A stretch of 64,000 nt of DNA, taken from positions 1,798,001 through 1,862,000 of the forward strand of contig JAMXSV010000003.1 of the NCBI GenBank assembly GCA_027559495.1, read 5' to 3'. The translations under genes and the position numbers were made by a program. The stretch comes from Aurifilum marmelostoma. Lineage: Eukaryota > Ascomycota > Sordariomycetes > Diaporthales > Cryphonectriaceae. Below the pieces are notes generated by a model that searched no databases, had not been told where the DNA came from, and saw only the letters and a program-made list of their open reading frames with translations. This document shows positions 50,134 to 60,475 of this stretch, one piece after another. Every line of letters begins with the position of its first letter. Positions within the stretch are counted from its first letter, which is position 1.

Positions 50134-50603
50134 CAGAAGCAAAAATAAAGGGTGGGTGTGTGACGAATCCGAGGCGTCGCGAACTGCGGATCGGGCCCGC
50201 CTGCAGGACGGGACGGATGCCGTGCCGAGGCTGGGTTGTCCCGGTCTCGAAGCAATCGATAGACGTGCTTTATTTATTTTGGGCGGGAAAGGGAGACCAG
50301 ACGAAAAGAGGGGACGACGGGTCTTGCTATGTAGGGAAAACGAGAAGGGAAAAAATTAAAAAAAAAAGGGCAAGAAAAAAAAAGTAAAAACGAAAGGGGA
50401 GAAACTTGACGGCATCTTTTTTTTTTTCCTCCTCCTTGGAAGTGGCGGTGACAGAAAAAAAAAGAAATAGAACCCCGAAGAAGGAAAAACAAAGACGTCT
50501 TCCCGGGAATGGGTGCTATATTTTTTTTTCTTAAAAAGAAAAAAAGAAAAGACAAGAAAAATATCCTTCGATGCAGGCAGGACACACTCTGGATGCCCAG
50601 TTG
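50007..50603 (-). other. Purine-rich stretch, nearly ATG-free on the minus strand
   Basis: Over about 600 bp the minus strand has a single ATG (from CAT at 50413). It is C/T-rich there, with poly-T blocks. This could be the promoter and leader of an unseen leftward transcript, but the A/G composition of the + strand alone lowers the chance of CAT. It also holds the CA microsatellite at 50090-50132. Confidence 0.2.
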
Positions 50604-51593
50604 CCATTTATTGCACACCATCGGAGTGACTGCTCCTCGTCTCAAACGTGATGATGAATGCTCTCTGCTAGCAAGAAAAGAAAGGCTTCGCGGGCGTTCT
50701 CTATCCAGTACTGACTGGAACATGCCCCCGACACCCGTCGCCGTCCTGGCCTTTGTTGAGCAAGGGCTTGCGTGTTCACATTCCCGTCCTGCGTGACCGA
50801 CTTGTCTCTCTCAAACACATCTCAAGGTTTCCCCCAGGACCGCAGCCACCAATATTCGACTCATAGACTGGGCTTTCATTCTTTTCCAATGAGGGAGAAG
50901 GGCGGGCGAAGAAATGCGAATCAAATCTCGGCATAGACGTCTCTGTCCCGGAGAAGAGGAGGTTAGCAAAAGCTGAGCAAAACATGCATACCACTCTCCC
51001 ACCAACCACAGCTCATCTCCGTCCCACACACACACAAAAAGAAAGAAAGAAAACAAAACCAATGAGAAAACAAAGACTTCAAGAGGCGGTGAGACCCAAG
51101 TAGTCTGTTGTTGGGACCACCAGTCCTTCCTGGTCCCTCCCAACTGATCAATATCCCGCGCTCCCTACTTCTGAAGGGCCCACCCTGGTACCTCCTCTCT
51201 CTCTCGGGTCTAGCCTAAGCCACCCTCCTGCAGCCAGCCCAGCACGAACATCCCGCGCAGTTCATGCAGGTCTGTCTCAGACGCGGCAGAAACTGACAGG
51301 TCAGGACAGGGCACGTGTCGTTGCTTTTGATGGCGGGAAGGTCACTCGCCTAGGAAGGGCCAGGGGTTACCGGTCCCGGGGTCACAAGACGTCGGATGTC
51401 TTTTCCTAGGCCCCGGCCATCGAGGCGAAAGAAAGCAACACTAGATGGTAGGAAAAAAGGAAGGAAGGAAGAAAAATGAGGAAAAAGAAATGAACGGCGA
51501 GACGGAAGGTGAGCCGGTGAAAGAAGACAAGGGATAGAAAGGAAAAGATGACATCACGATGATGAGCCAACGCTGGTGGAAGGAAAGAAACAC
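50604..51593. other. Region 3' of the Nit1/Nit2-type amidase
   Basis: About 1 kb with no recognised gene. The part 51440-51590 is strongly C/T-rich on the minus strand and ends at an AG (about 51447), so it may be the last intron of the amidase gene rather than intergenic DNA. Confidence 0.45.
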
Positions 51594-52834
51594 TCACGGC
51601 CTCCGGACCAGCGGCATCCTCTGCCTCACGCCGTCCCACTCTGCCAGATCGATATTCACTAGTCCCAGCGCACCTATCGCATCCTGTTCCATGACCATAT
51701 CCGTCTTTCCCCCCGCCGCAGTGTGCACCACCTCCTTCACACAGGGCAGCGCAGTCTTCACCCTTCCCCAGGGGTCCACCACCATGCTCCGCCCATAACT
51801 CACCCTCCCCTTGCCCTGTTCTCCAGAGTGCCAGCCGACCTGCGCCGCAGCCACAACCCAGCACTGGCTCTCGATAGCTCTGGCCCTGAGGAGTGACTCC
51901 CAGTGAGCCTGTCCAGTGGGAACAGTGAACGCGGACGGGTACGTCAGTACCTGGGCGGGGCTCCAACCCCGGCCGGTCGATGATGACGACGGGTGGGCGA
52001 GCGCAAGTGCTGGCTCTGGAAATCGCAGGTCGAAGCAGATAAGGCTGCCGATGCGGCCAACGGGACTGTCGAAGGGCGGGGTGAGAGACGTGCCGGCCTG
52101 GGTGTGTTTCGACTCGCGGAGGGCTCCGAAATCGAAGAGATGGATCTTGTCGTAGTTGTGGGAGGAGTTGATGTCGCCAGACGAGGAGATCCAGATGGTG
52201 CGGTTGAGCAGTTTCGTGGTGGTCACAGAGCTGGTCTCACCGGCTGACGATGATGACGACGGCTGGGCTACTGATATGGGCACGTGAATGCCAACGTGGA
52301 CGTGTATCTTGTGTTGCTGAGCAGCCGCTTGGAGGCCTTGCACGAAGGGAGACTCGGCCTCGGTCCTGGCCAGAGAGAGGGATTCCTCCGGTGAGGATGC
52401 GATATAATCTGCGGCTTCCGGGAAGAAGATGACCTACTTGTACGCACAATGTCAGTCAATCCGCAGCTCCAATGCATTGCCGTTGCGTGGAATATCATGA
52501 GCATGATTTTAGCTGCTGTGAGCAGAGGCTCAGCTTCTCCCTCCACAATCCCACGATGCCTTCGCCTCGGGACCCCCGCAAGAAATGTCTCAAGGATCGA
52601 CTGGGAAATCCACAGCCTTTATAGGATACCAATAATGATGATATAACAAGGGGCAGGTATTCTTGCCTTTGCACCCTTCTCAGCGGCATTCTTCATCAAG
52701 GTCCGGCACTGCTCTAGATTGTGCGCCATGGAGGCGGTCGAGCAGATCTGGCCGACTGCCTGAGCGCTGGGCATTAGTACTTGGCTTATATATCCATATA
52801 TGGTGTGGATAGGTTTCCTTACAGCGATCGCCAT
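51594..52834 (-). CDS. Carbon-nitrogen hydrolase, deaminated-glutathione amidase (mammalian Nit1/yeast Nit2 type)
   Basis: Exons 52834-52823 (MAIA, 12 nt), 52759-52667 and 52433-51594 give 314 residues. The nitrilase-superfamily triad is visible: Glu in VIFFPEAADYI, Lys in NYDKIHLFDFG, and Cys in GSLICFDLRFPE. AHWESLLRARAIESQCWVVAAAQ and SYGRSMVVDPWG are also typical. Enzymes of this type hydrolyse deaminated glutathione made as a transaminase side product. Intron 1 has a good branch site (TACTAAT). Intron 2 starts GCAAGA and appears to be a GC-AG intron, because GAK|VIFF is continuous only with that donor. The upstream in-frame Met at 52990 would add 52 basic residues, a possible mitochondrial form. 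Relatives end RRTDVYPE-like, whereas this frame stops at RRP over a GTGAGT, so a final short exon further left is likely and the true end is unsure. Confidence 0.88.
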
Positions 52835-53749
52835 TCTGGATGGAGGACTCGGAGAGTAGGCTTCCGGCTGTCGACGTCTGGCGGTGCAGGTGCTTGAGAT
52901 GAATTGGAAGCTGCTCGGGTGCCTGATATGACGGGGGGGGATGCGTTGTCTCGCCACCAGTCGACTCGCGGGTCTTGAGATGACCAGCATCGAGTGATAG
53001 CAGGGGAGGCTGTCAAATTGTGCAGAGTGTCGTCTGTCTGGTTGTGAAGGCTTGTGAGGTCATATGTAATGATGCCGGAGGAGGAAGTCGCATTCCAGGG
53101 TTGATCCACCGGCATCGGCCAGGGTTCGGGTTGCTTGCCTCTCCGTACATCCATTCCCAGTGTCATTATCCACAACCCATGGCCATGGATCTTTCAAGAT
53201 TGCTACCAGGTTATGAGATGCAAGCAGACAGTTCCCTTCTCGATACAAAAGTGAGTCCACAAAGTATGAATCTTGGAGGTGAAGAACATGTCTATACTAA
53301 TAAAAGATGCACGATATGTCCCTTCTCCAGCTGGTATTGCAGTCCTTCCCTCCGCCCACAGCCAACAACAAAAAAGGTCAATATAGCCACTACGATAGCA
53401 TGACTTCGAGCAATCTCAGGATATATATGTCTTCCAGTCAAAACTTCAATGAAGCGCGAGACGACGAATACAAAGAGGAGGAATCCGCCTGCCCAGGTAC
53501 CTCATCAACGACGTATGCGAGCAGCCGCTCAGTGGACCTACCTTCGGTGACCTTGGCAAACAGACGATTCAAGGGTCCTTCCGAGTAACTCAGCTGGACT
53601 GAAGAGAACATCGCCGTAACCCCGTTTCCATCACTTCTCTCAAGCCAATCTCGACGGCCTCGCTTGGAGCCAGCCAGCCTGCTCGCCCCGACGAGTCATG
53701 GAGCCATATCAGAGGTGGAACGACATGAAGCAAAGTAGAAGGGCAAAAA
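52835..53749. other. Intergenic between the amidase and 5S rRNA genes
   Basis: About 0.9 kb. It contains the promoter of the amidase gene. No other gene is recognised. Open frames here are short and unremarkable. Confidence 0.5.
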
Positions 53750-53868
53750 ACGTACAACACCGGGTATTCGCTAATGGTCACCCACTTAACTACTAATCCA
53801 GCCCTTACGAGCTTAAATAGGCGAGAGCGGACGGGATCGCTTGCTTTCTCGCAGGTATGGTCGTACGT
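53750..53868 (-). rRNA. 5S ribosomal RNA gene (dispersed copy)
   Basis: On the minus strand 119 nt run from ACGTACGACC (53868) to GTTGTACGT (about 53750), and the first and last nine bases pair completely as helix I (one G-U). Conserved 5S landmarks appear in order: GACCATAC, GATCCCGTCCGCTC, TTAAGC, TTAGTAGTTAAGTGGGTGACCA and AGCGAATACCCGGTGTTG. A T6 run (A at 53745-53750) directly follows as the RNA polymerase III terminator. TATA (53895-53898) lies at about -27 to -30, as required for Neurospora-type 5S genes. Compared with the Sordariomycete 5S I remember, AAGTGGG and CATTAGC replace GGGTGGG and CACCAGC. All of these are transitions, so this may be a divergent subtype or a mildly mutated copy. 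Single dispersed 5S genes are typical of this class. Confidence 0.9.
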
Positions 53869-53894
53869 GCTGGCAATGGTTGGTGCTTGGCTTG

Positions 53895-53898
53895 TATA
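53895..53898 (-). promoter_or_regulatory. TATA element of the 5S rRNA gene
   Basis: GGTATACAAG on the minus strand, about 27-30 bp upstream of the 5S start. An upstream TATA at this spacing is known for dispersed fungal 5S genes. Confidence 0.6.
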
Positions 53899-53983
53899 CC
53901 CGTCACGGGGCAGACACATAACACTTTGTGGAGGATGGTCAGCGCGGCAGAATAACCTTGGATTATTTGAACAGACTACCTAC

Positions 53984-54840
53984 ATACTTTGAGAGAAATA
54001 CTTGCGGGGCATTCATCAACACGATGAGCATTGAGAGCTGTATTTGCAAGATTGCTTCTAGCCTTCTACCTCTACAGGCACACCTCGTCCATCCGTCTGG
54101 CTTCATTTATATGATTGACTCTGGCCACACTGCATTAATCTTTTTACGAGTGACTATGAAGATTCCGTGAAAATGAATCCTCTATTTTACCTTACGGATA
54201 AGTGCATTTTGTCAATGTCGGATGTCTGCTGCGCTTTGCTATACATTATCTGTCAAATTAGGACAATGTTTTGTAATGTAATATCTAGGTAGCCCTCTGA
54301 GCTACAAAGCATATACTAATTCTGTAATGAAATGAAAGAGTGAGATAATTGTGCTCCAGTCGCTAACATAGCTCAAGCAGTATAGGCTTACAAAGTCTAG
54401 CATTGACGCTCTGCTGTCTATCTACAAGGCGCTATAACTGCTAGTTAGTACTATGGCCCTCTATTATTTCTAGAACAGAATGGTAATCACTACACATGTA
54501 TTAACATACAATAGCGGAAAGGCTCGGAAATCCTATGCTCATCTGGTGTCTCAATATCAGATTTCACCAGTATGTTCACAGTGGGTCAACCATGCATTCT
54601 TGGACGACCTGCTGGTCTCGGTAGAGATAGAGGAACCAGTACTTGATAGAGTCTTTATACCAAGGTCGAGATAGTTCTTTGAATTGTAGTGATTTTCATG
54701 TCATTTACAGCTACACAACTCCCCTATATGCTGATTACCATAATTATGCGCATGTCTGAGACTTCTCACAGCAAGGCAATATGGGCCAATGGCATGGACG
54801 TCTAAACATTCACGGACTATATGTGTATGAAAAAAGAGAG
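53984..54840. other. A/T-rich patch next to the 5S gene, possible decayed repeat
   Basis: Hand counts of four 60-bp rows (54181-54420) give about 32-45% GC, well below the neighbouring DNA, with many TA steps. No ORF, terminal repeat or protein match is visible. RIP decay of a transposon is one explanation but is not proven by inspection. Confidence 0.4.
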
Positions 54841-55032
54841 AGATGATGGCGGCGTGTTCTGGATCATTCCTGGGCCACTTCCACAGCTCTCAAAAAACCT
54901 TTCTAAAAGTATCATAATCCGTTGTGAGCATTACCATTACTATCACGAGTATCCAATGCCCATCCCATCTCCAGGCACTCAAGCACAAACCTCAGAACTA
55001 CAGGACCAAATCCTCTACAGAATTCACCTTTT

Positions 55033-55036
<4 letters not shown>

Positions 55037-55065
<29 letters not shown>
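55037..55065. repeat. Poly-A run (29)
   Basis: Twenty-nine consecutive A on the + strand. A retroposed tail was considered, but nothing gene-like precedes it. Confidence 0.95.
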
Positions 55066-55067
<2 letters not shown>

Positions 55068-56207
55068 AAAGGAGACGCAATCAATACCTTTTCCAGATAA
55101 TATAAATGCTTGCGTTGCCACACCTCAGTCCAAGTCCAGCATCACCTTTAGATGGACACCCTACACATGTGTTCAAGAACCATATAAGCAGGCTGCTTGT
55201 TCTCTCCCCAAACCCTTGTCCTTTAAAAAAAAAAAGAAAAAAGACAAAAATTCAAATCCTTCATATCATTACTTCACACCCTCCGGCCCCCCTTCCAATC
55301 GCATCACGGCCCCGCGTATCAGCAAGACGCCAAGAAGGTATCTACAAGTCTTCACAGCTGCACTAAACAAAACAAACCCCTGTTCGGTACATTTGCATTG
55401 TACAGCCCGACCCCCAGGCTAACTCCCCCCTCCCCCCCTTCCCTTCCCCCTCAATCTCAGCTTGTCCCTCTCTAGGACAACCCAAAGAGGAATCGGGGGT
55501 GGGAAAAGTGCACTTTATTTTTTTTCTTGTCGCTCTTTACCCCCCGGGGGGGCAAGCTGAAAACAAAGAGTGAAAAAGACACCCATGTCAGCACTTCAGC
55601 TGCCGAACCAAACACCCGGGTCAGCCACCAAACTCAAATGTCCACGTGGCTCGTCTTATGCATACTAAGCAAGTAACCTTTCATCCTCCCCCCGGAGGAA
55701 TCATCTTTCACGGATTTTATCTGGCCCTCCAACCGCAGCTACGGGAGATACGGCCCCCTCCCTACCCCCCCCCAAACTTCTCCCTGCTCCGGTGTATCCA
55801 GCTCTCCAACCAACCAGCCCGGATGTCCAACTCACCACCCCTCCACCAATATTTGAATCCTAGAGGGACGGACGGACACGGTGAGATGGATGATGAAAAA
55901 AAAGCAGCCAACCGCCCCATCGTCGCCTTGCGCCCTGTGAGCGGCGGTGGCAGCCCTGCTCTGCTTCCGCTGCTTCCGATGCTGTTGCTGGGCTGCTCCC
56001 TCCCCCTTCATTCAACGAATCGGACTCACGGAGAAGGGGCGGACTCGAGCCATTAGGGAGAATCAAAGCGAAATCTCCATGCTTGAGTGACTCGGCATGG
56101 CCGAAGGTAGATGACGGGCCAATGCAACGTGAGGGTGTGGCCATTACTCAGTAACCAAATAAAACCCTGCGGTGCTGGAAGAGACTTGTAAGCATTATTA
56201 ATCATGT

Positions 56208-56235
56208 TACGCTGTACGCTGTACGCTGTACGCTG
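56208..56235. repeat. Heptamer tandem repeat, TACGCTG x4
   Basis: Four perfect head-to-tail copies of TACGCTG. The junctions create GTAC. Confidence 0.95.
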
Positions 56236-57031
56236 TTGGCAGGTACATACATGGATCAAAAAGCACTGCACCGTGACATCCGAGGGCGGCGACGTTTGAA
56301 GAGATCATGTCAATTCTATATCTCCTGCCTATGGGCAGTTTGAATTATCGGGTTTGGGTATATCCATCAAATAGCAGCCACCTAATAGATGGACCCCAGC
56401 AGCTCGCTCTGCAGGCTGTGTCAACTCCCCCCAAAAGGTAGTGATGAAACCCTCCATCGACCCTTCAGCCCAGAAGGCATACGACTCGCAAGCCGACAAT
56501 GCAATAAGAGGAAATTTCAGTTGTGCTGTTGACCGCCCCATCCCAAACGAACCCCGAAATAACATGCAAGAATTCCGAACCGTCCGCCACCCCCAAAAAT
56601 AACGCCTTGTTTGCGACATCGCTGTGCAGCCATCTAGACACTCCCTTCCTAGTTGGTATTGCCTGGAAAAACAAATAGATGTATGTAGGCTCAAAGAAAA
56701 AGAAAAGGAAAAAAAAGGCAAAGAAAGTACCAGGGCGACGCTAATTAATGCAGGACGTTCCGCCTAGACCTGTTGAAAGGAAACAAGGGCGGGGAGAAAA
56801 TGAAAATGCTTCCAAGAAGGTGTAACTTCTCGATCTGAGCGCCAGCAAGTCCTAGCCAGTGCAGTGAGCCATTTGTTTTTCTTTTTCGGTTGCATTATGT
56901 GTCGAGTGGTGGCGACACATCAATTGGTGGAGGGCGATGTGGCGTGGAAGAGTAATAGACAAGAGTTTTCTCGGCGTGGCGTGCAGATGCATACTTGGTC
57001 GCTTCCATGTGCTGCATGGATGACTGCGATC

Positions 57032-58970
57032 TTACTCGATCTCCATCTCGTCCATGCGGTCCAGGTAAGCCATCTCACTCCATACCCTCCAGTGCAACAG
57101 ACCCAGATGAGCCAGGCGGACCGCCATGTCGTCGACGGCAGCGTCCTCCCTCGCCTCAGGCACAGTCTCCACCCCCTCCATCTCAGAGTTGTCTTCCCAC
57201 GGGCGCGCAGAGGTCTGTCCCCCCCACACGGCCGCCAGTGGCAACGGAGAACAGGGCCACACCGCTCAGCTCCTTGTATTCCTTGACTCGCCGCCCAAGC
57301 TCTGCCATGATCTTGCTGCAGAACAGTTTCTCCACCGCCTGGTACAGCTCTGACCTCATCTCCGCCAGGTGCTGAGCGAGCTTGGCCTCAAACTGGGGCA
57401 GGAAATCCTGAGGCGCGTTCGTGAACCGGAAGATCTGGATGGCGATCGAAGGGACCAGGCCTTGCCACCGCTGGTGAGGCCTCTGGCTCTGGGGTGCCGT
57501 GTTCAGCAGGGCAACAAGTGAGTCATAGACGGTGTTGGCCTTCGCAGCTGTCGCTTCTGGAGCGTCAGCGGCCGCGGGCGGCTGAAGCGCAATGTATCCA
57601 GAGCTTCGAGGCGAGGAGTCTGCGGAGCCGCAGGCGGATAGAGCCAGGCTTGACGGCCTGGACGAGGCGGTAGCCATGAAGCTGAAGTCCGCAGAGTTCC
57701 TGTTGCTGTGTGATGGAGCGTCTTCGTCCTTGACATATGCAGGCACTGAAGTAGGTGCTGGGAAAGAGGGGGTCATGGAGTGGACGCGCGACACGCGCTC
57801 GAGGTCATCGTAGAGCCTCATGCAGACCTCGAGATTGATGGCATCGAGCATATCCGAGCGCAGCTTGACAATGCGTTCCTCATCGAACAAGAAAGTATTC
57901 GGTATGGTGTCCTTGGCGGTGGAAGGAAGGATCAGCTTCGACAGAGCCTCGAAGAACGGAGCCGTTCCACCGAAAGCTCGGTTTTGCTGAGGCTTCCCAG
58001 AGTAAGCCTGTGTCGCATTGCGATACCACTCCCGGGCCCCACTGACATCCAGTTTGTTGCCCTGTATCTTCTTGTAGAAGAAGCGCTGCTCGAAATGTAC
58101 CGTGTCCTCGATCAGCATCGGCCTCAGACACCGGATCTGGTGGTTGGCGACGTCGAGCTTCATGGCCTCGAGGACGCTGAGCAGGCTGCGCATCCCCTTG
58201 ACCAGCTCGTCCATGTCGTTGTTTTTGTTGCCGTTCGAAAGCTCGTTGTACATCTCGTCCACCCACTCGTCCCGCATCGGCGCGCAGTGCAGCTTCAGGA
58301 CTCCAGACAGCCAAGATGCCACCTTCTCCAGATCTGCGATGCCCCGGTCGAACTGCTGCATCAGCAGCTCGACGTTGAAGCCCTCGTGAAGAAAGTCACG
58401 GTCACGCTGTGGCACCAGAGTCTGGATGATCTCCTTGACGGCTCTCAGCAGGATCGGCAAGCACCAGTCTTCCCCAACCGGGTGTTCGCGCCGAAATGCC
58501 TCCCGGTCCACCACAAAGAGGATCAGCTGGTCACGCAGGGTGTTCCAGAACTGGTTCGCCCTCTCCTGCTTCCTCCGCCCCTTCTCTCCGTCCAGGTTGG
58601 GTCGGAAGTGCAGTTCTGGGTCGAAATTGATATCGTGACGCAGCTTGGGATTATGTATTATCTTGGTGACATCAAGCTCGCTCAGGGTTCCCTTCGTCAC
58701 GGGAGGCTCAAGGGGCCGAGGTGGATAGCTGTGGTCGGGTGTCGCGGCCGCATTCTGAGGGATAGCTCCGGAAGGCGACACGGTCATTGAAGAGGAATTT
58801 GAGGATTTTTCTGACTGCGACCGCGGGTGCTGCAGCTGCTCATCTGACTCTGCCGATGCTGTGCTCCTGGTCTCGACCAGTCTCTCGGCTGGTGCGGGCT
58901 CGTTCTGAGAGTCTGTTCGGGTGTGTTGCGGTTGGGTGATGTGCCCACCGGCAGCGCCCTGATCGTTCAT
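57032..58970 (-). CDS. TCP11/SOK1 family protein, apparent frameshift in a G7 run
   Basis: One long exon. The first 100 residues are Ser/Pro/Gln-rich and disordered, then the T-complex-11 domain begins: NFDPELHFRPNLDGEKGRRK, FWNTLRDQLILFVVDREAFRREH, LPILLRAVKEIIQTLVPQRD, WLSGVLKLHCAPMRDEWVDEM, and later FRFTNAPQDFLPQFEAKLAQHL. Yeast Sok1 suppresses loss of cAMP-dependent kinase, so a PKA-linked signalling role is likely but inferred. As written the frame stops at 57183 after an unrelated tail (GGTDLCAPVGRQL). Reading one base fewer in the C7 run 57219-57225 (G7 on the coding strand) restores DMAVRLAHLGLLHWRVWSEMAYL, the family's C-terminal block. The frame then ends at TAA 57034-57032 (645 residues). 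The feature end assumes that reading. Confidence 0.88.
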
Positions 58971-60360
58971 CTCCTCTGATACCGAACCTCGCCTGGCCAG
59001 TCGGCTGTCTCTGTGATATGTAGTCTGAGGGCGGTATCACGCAGAAGAACAGAAACCACGGCAACAGTGGAAAGTAGGGTCAGTGATAAGTGGTAGACCC
59101 TGGGTGAACGGCCACCGTCGGGTTTGGCCGGAAGAGTCCAGATAAAGCTCGATGGCGAGGGACCAAGAATCACCAGTGAGCAACTGTCTGATTGGTAGCA
59201 CGCAGGTCAGCAAGACTATCTCCAACTCGGGATGATTGCCAGTTGTGTAATCCCGACATAGGCACGAGACCACGGGTAGTGGCATTCTCGTCACCCGGCT
59301 TGGTGTGATACCACACCGACCTGCAGAAGCGAGGGTAGTAGGGGCTTGGCTCCTGCTGCTTAGAAAGGGGGCATCGTAATGATGGCTGCTTACTGACCTG
59401 TAGACGCCTACGTAAAGGTGACGGTGAAGCGTAAGAATGGACTTGTAGCCCGCGAAACTGTCGGACGGGTAAGGCAGCCTCAGCAGTTTCTCTCGCAATA
59501 ATTCAGTGCCGTCCTTTTTTGTAAATTTTTCTTTTGGCGGTGTGTTGTTGTTGACCCTGTTGCCGCTGTAGTGCAGGCACCCCCCAACGATGGAGTGGTG
59601 AGAACTGAGGCACAAAGTGTCGAGCCCTGGGTTTCAACAACCGCAGAGATCCGGTTTGCGTGTTTGTGGTGGTGAAATCCCTGAAAACGCCTGGGCAGAA
59701 AGAGACCGGCAAGTGGGAGGGCGGGCCGATCTAAATTAATGTACGACGGAAGCGGCGAGGCGGGAATGATGCGGTGATTTTTTTATCCCCCTTCGGGCGG
59801 AAGGTGCTGAGCGCGTGGCAGAGAACAAGAAAGAGAAGGAGCCTCGTGCTTAGAATGGCTAGAGGTTGCTCTTAAAAAAAAAAAAGCCGGCCCTATTGCA
59901 ACACAATTCTCCCGGTCAAGAGTCCTGCCTAGAACAATCGAGAGGCTCCTGGATAGTGTGACAAGGCGTCGGGTCTATGGCGGTGGTGGTGGTGATGTTG
60001 AAGGCGTGGTGACTGTGAAGTGGTCGACAGGCGGTTGTGGTGAGGTTGGGCCGAGGAGAGGAAGGAGGCCGGTCTGCACCCTGACGAGTGTTGGAAGAGT
60101 GACACAGACTTATACCACACAGTGATGAGACCAGGAGGGGGGGGATTCTAGAAGGATTGGTAGAAAGTTCGGATGAGGTAAGAGCCCTGGGCTGTAACCG
60201 TGGTTGACCTGGAGCGTGGGTGGGTGTGGATGTATAAGGATGAAGGAAGTAAAGTAGTGGTAGGTTGCGCAGTCGAGAGTGAAACACTCCAGCAGAACCG
60301 GGTGAGGCAGGATGGAGGACGGGAAAGAGAGAGAAATCAACAAAAGAGAACAACCCGAGG
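58971..60360 (-). other. Long ATG-free 5' leader of the TCP11/SOK1 gene, with an intron
   Basis: Between 59375 and 60594 (1220 bp) the minus strand has no ATG, against about 19 expected, while the + strand has about 20. The only minus-strand ATGs before the start codon (CAT at 59256, 59283 and 59372) fall within a 210-bp interval. That interval is bounded by GTAAGC (59393) and a C/A-rich acceptor ending ACAG (59184), so they would be spliced out. The spliced leader of about 1.2 kb then has the TCP11 start codon (58970) as its first ATG. Confidence 0.6.
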
Positions 60361-60475
60361 GTAAGAGAGCGGATTGGATGTCGGCACCTTATAAGGGGTC
60401 CAAGCGAAGGTACGTAGCAGAGGAAGGAAAGGGGAGAGGGAGAAGGGGGAAAAAAAAGGTTAAAAAAAAAGAGGC
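60361..60475 (-). promoter_or_regulatory. TATA box and C/T-rich promoter of the TCP11/SOK1 gene
   Basis: On the minus strand CCTTATAAGG (60388-60396) follows a long C/T tract (about 60415-60480). Transcription probably starts near 60360. This is the same arrangement as at 43621-43749. Confidence 0.5.

Larger units (their letters stand above)
54841..57031. other. Intergenic, 2.2 kb, no gene seen
   Basis: Contains an A29 run (55037-55065), C/T-rich sequence (55420-55460), a heptamer tandem repeat (56208-56235) and A-rich blocks. The right end should be the 3' UTR of the TCP11/SOK1 gene. Confidence 0.5.

Noticed and set aside
30913..51593. Telomerase RNA or spliceosomal RNA hidden in the desert
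   Set aside because: No TTAGGG-type template, U1, U2, U5 or U6 signature was found by eye. A covariance-model search would be needed to exclude them fully.
55037..55065. A29 as the tail of a retroposed copy
   Set aside because: No coding or structured RNA sequence upstream and no target-site duplication noticed.
59037..59615. 192-codon minus-strand ORF upstream of TCP11/SOK1
   Set aside because: Overlaps the predicted leader and its intron. Composition is non-coding, and the only ATGs lie in the intron.
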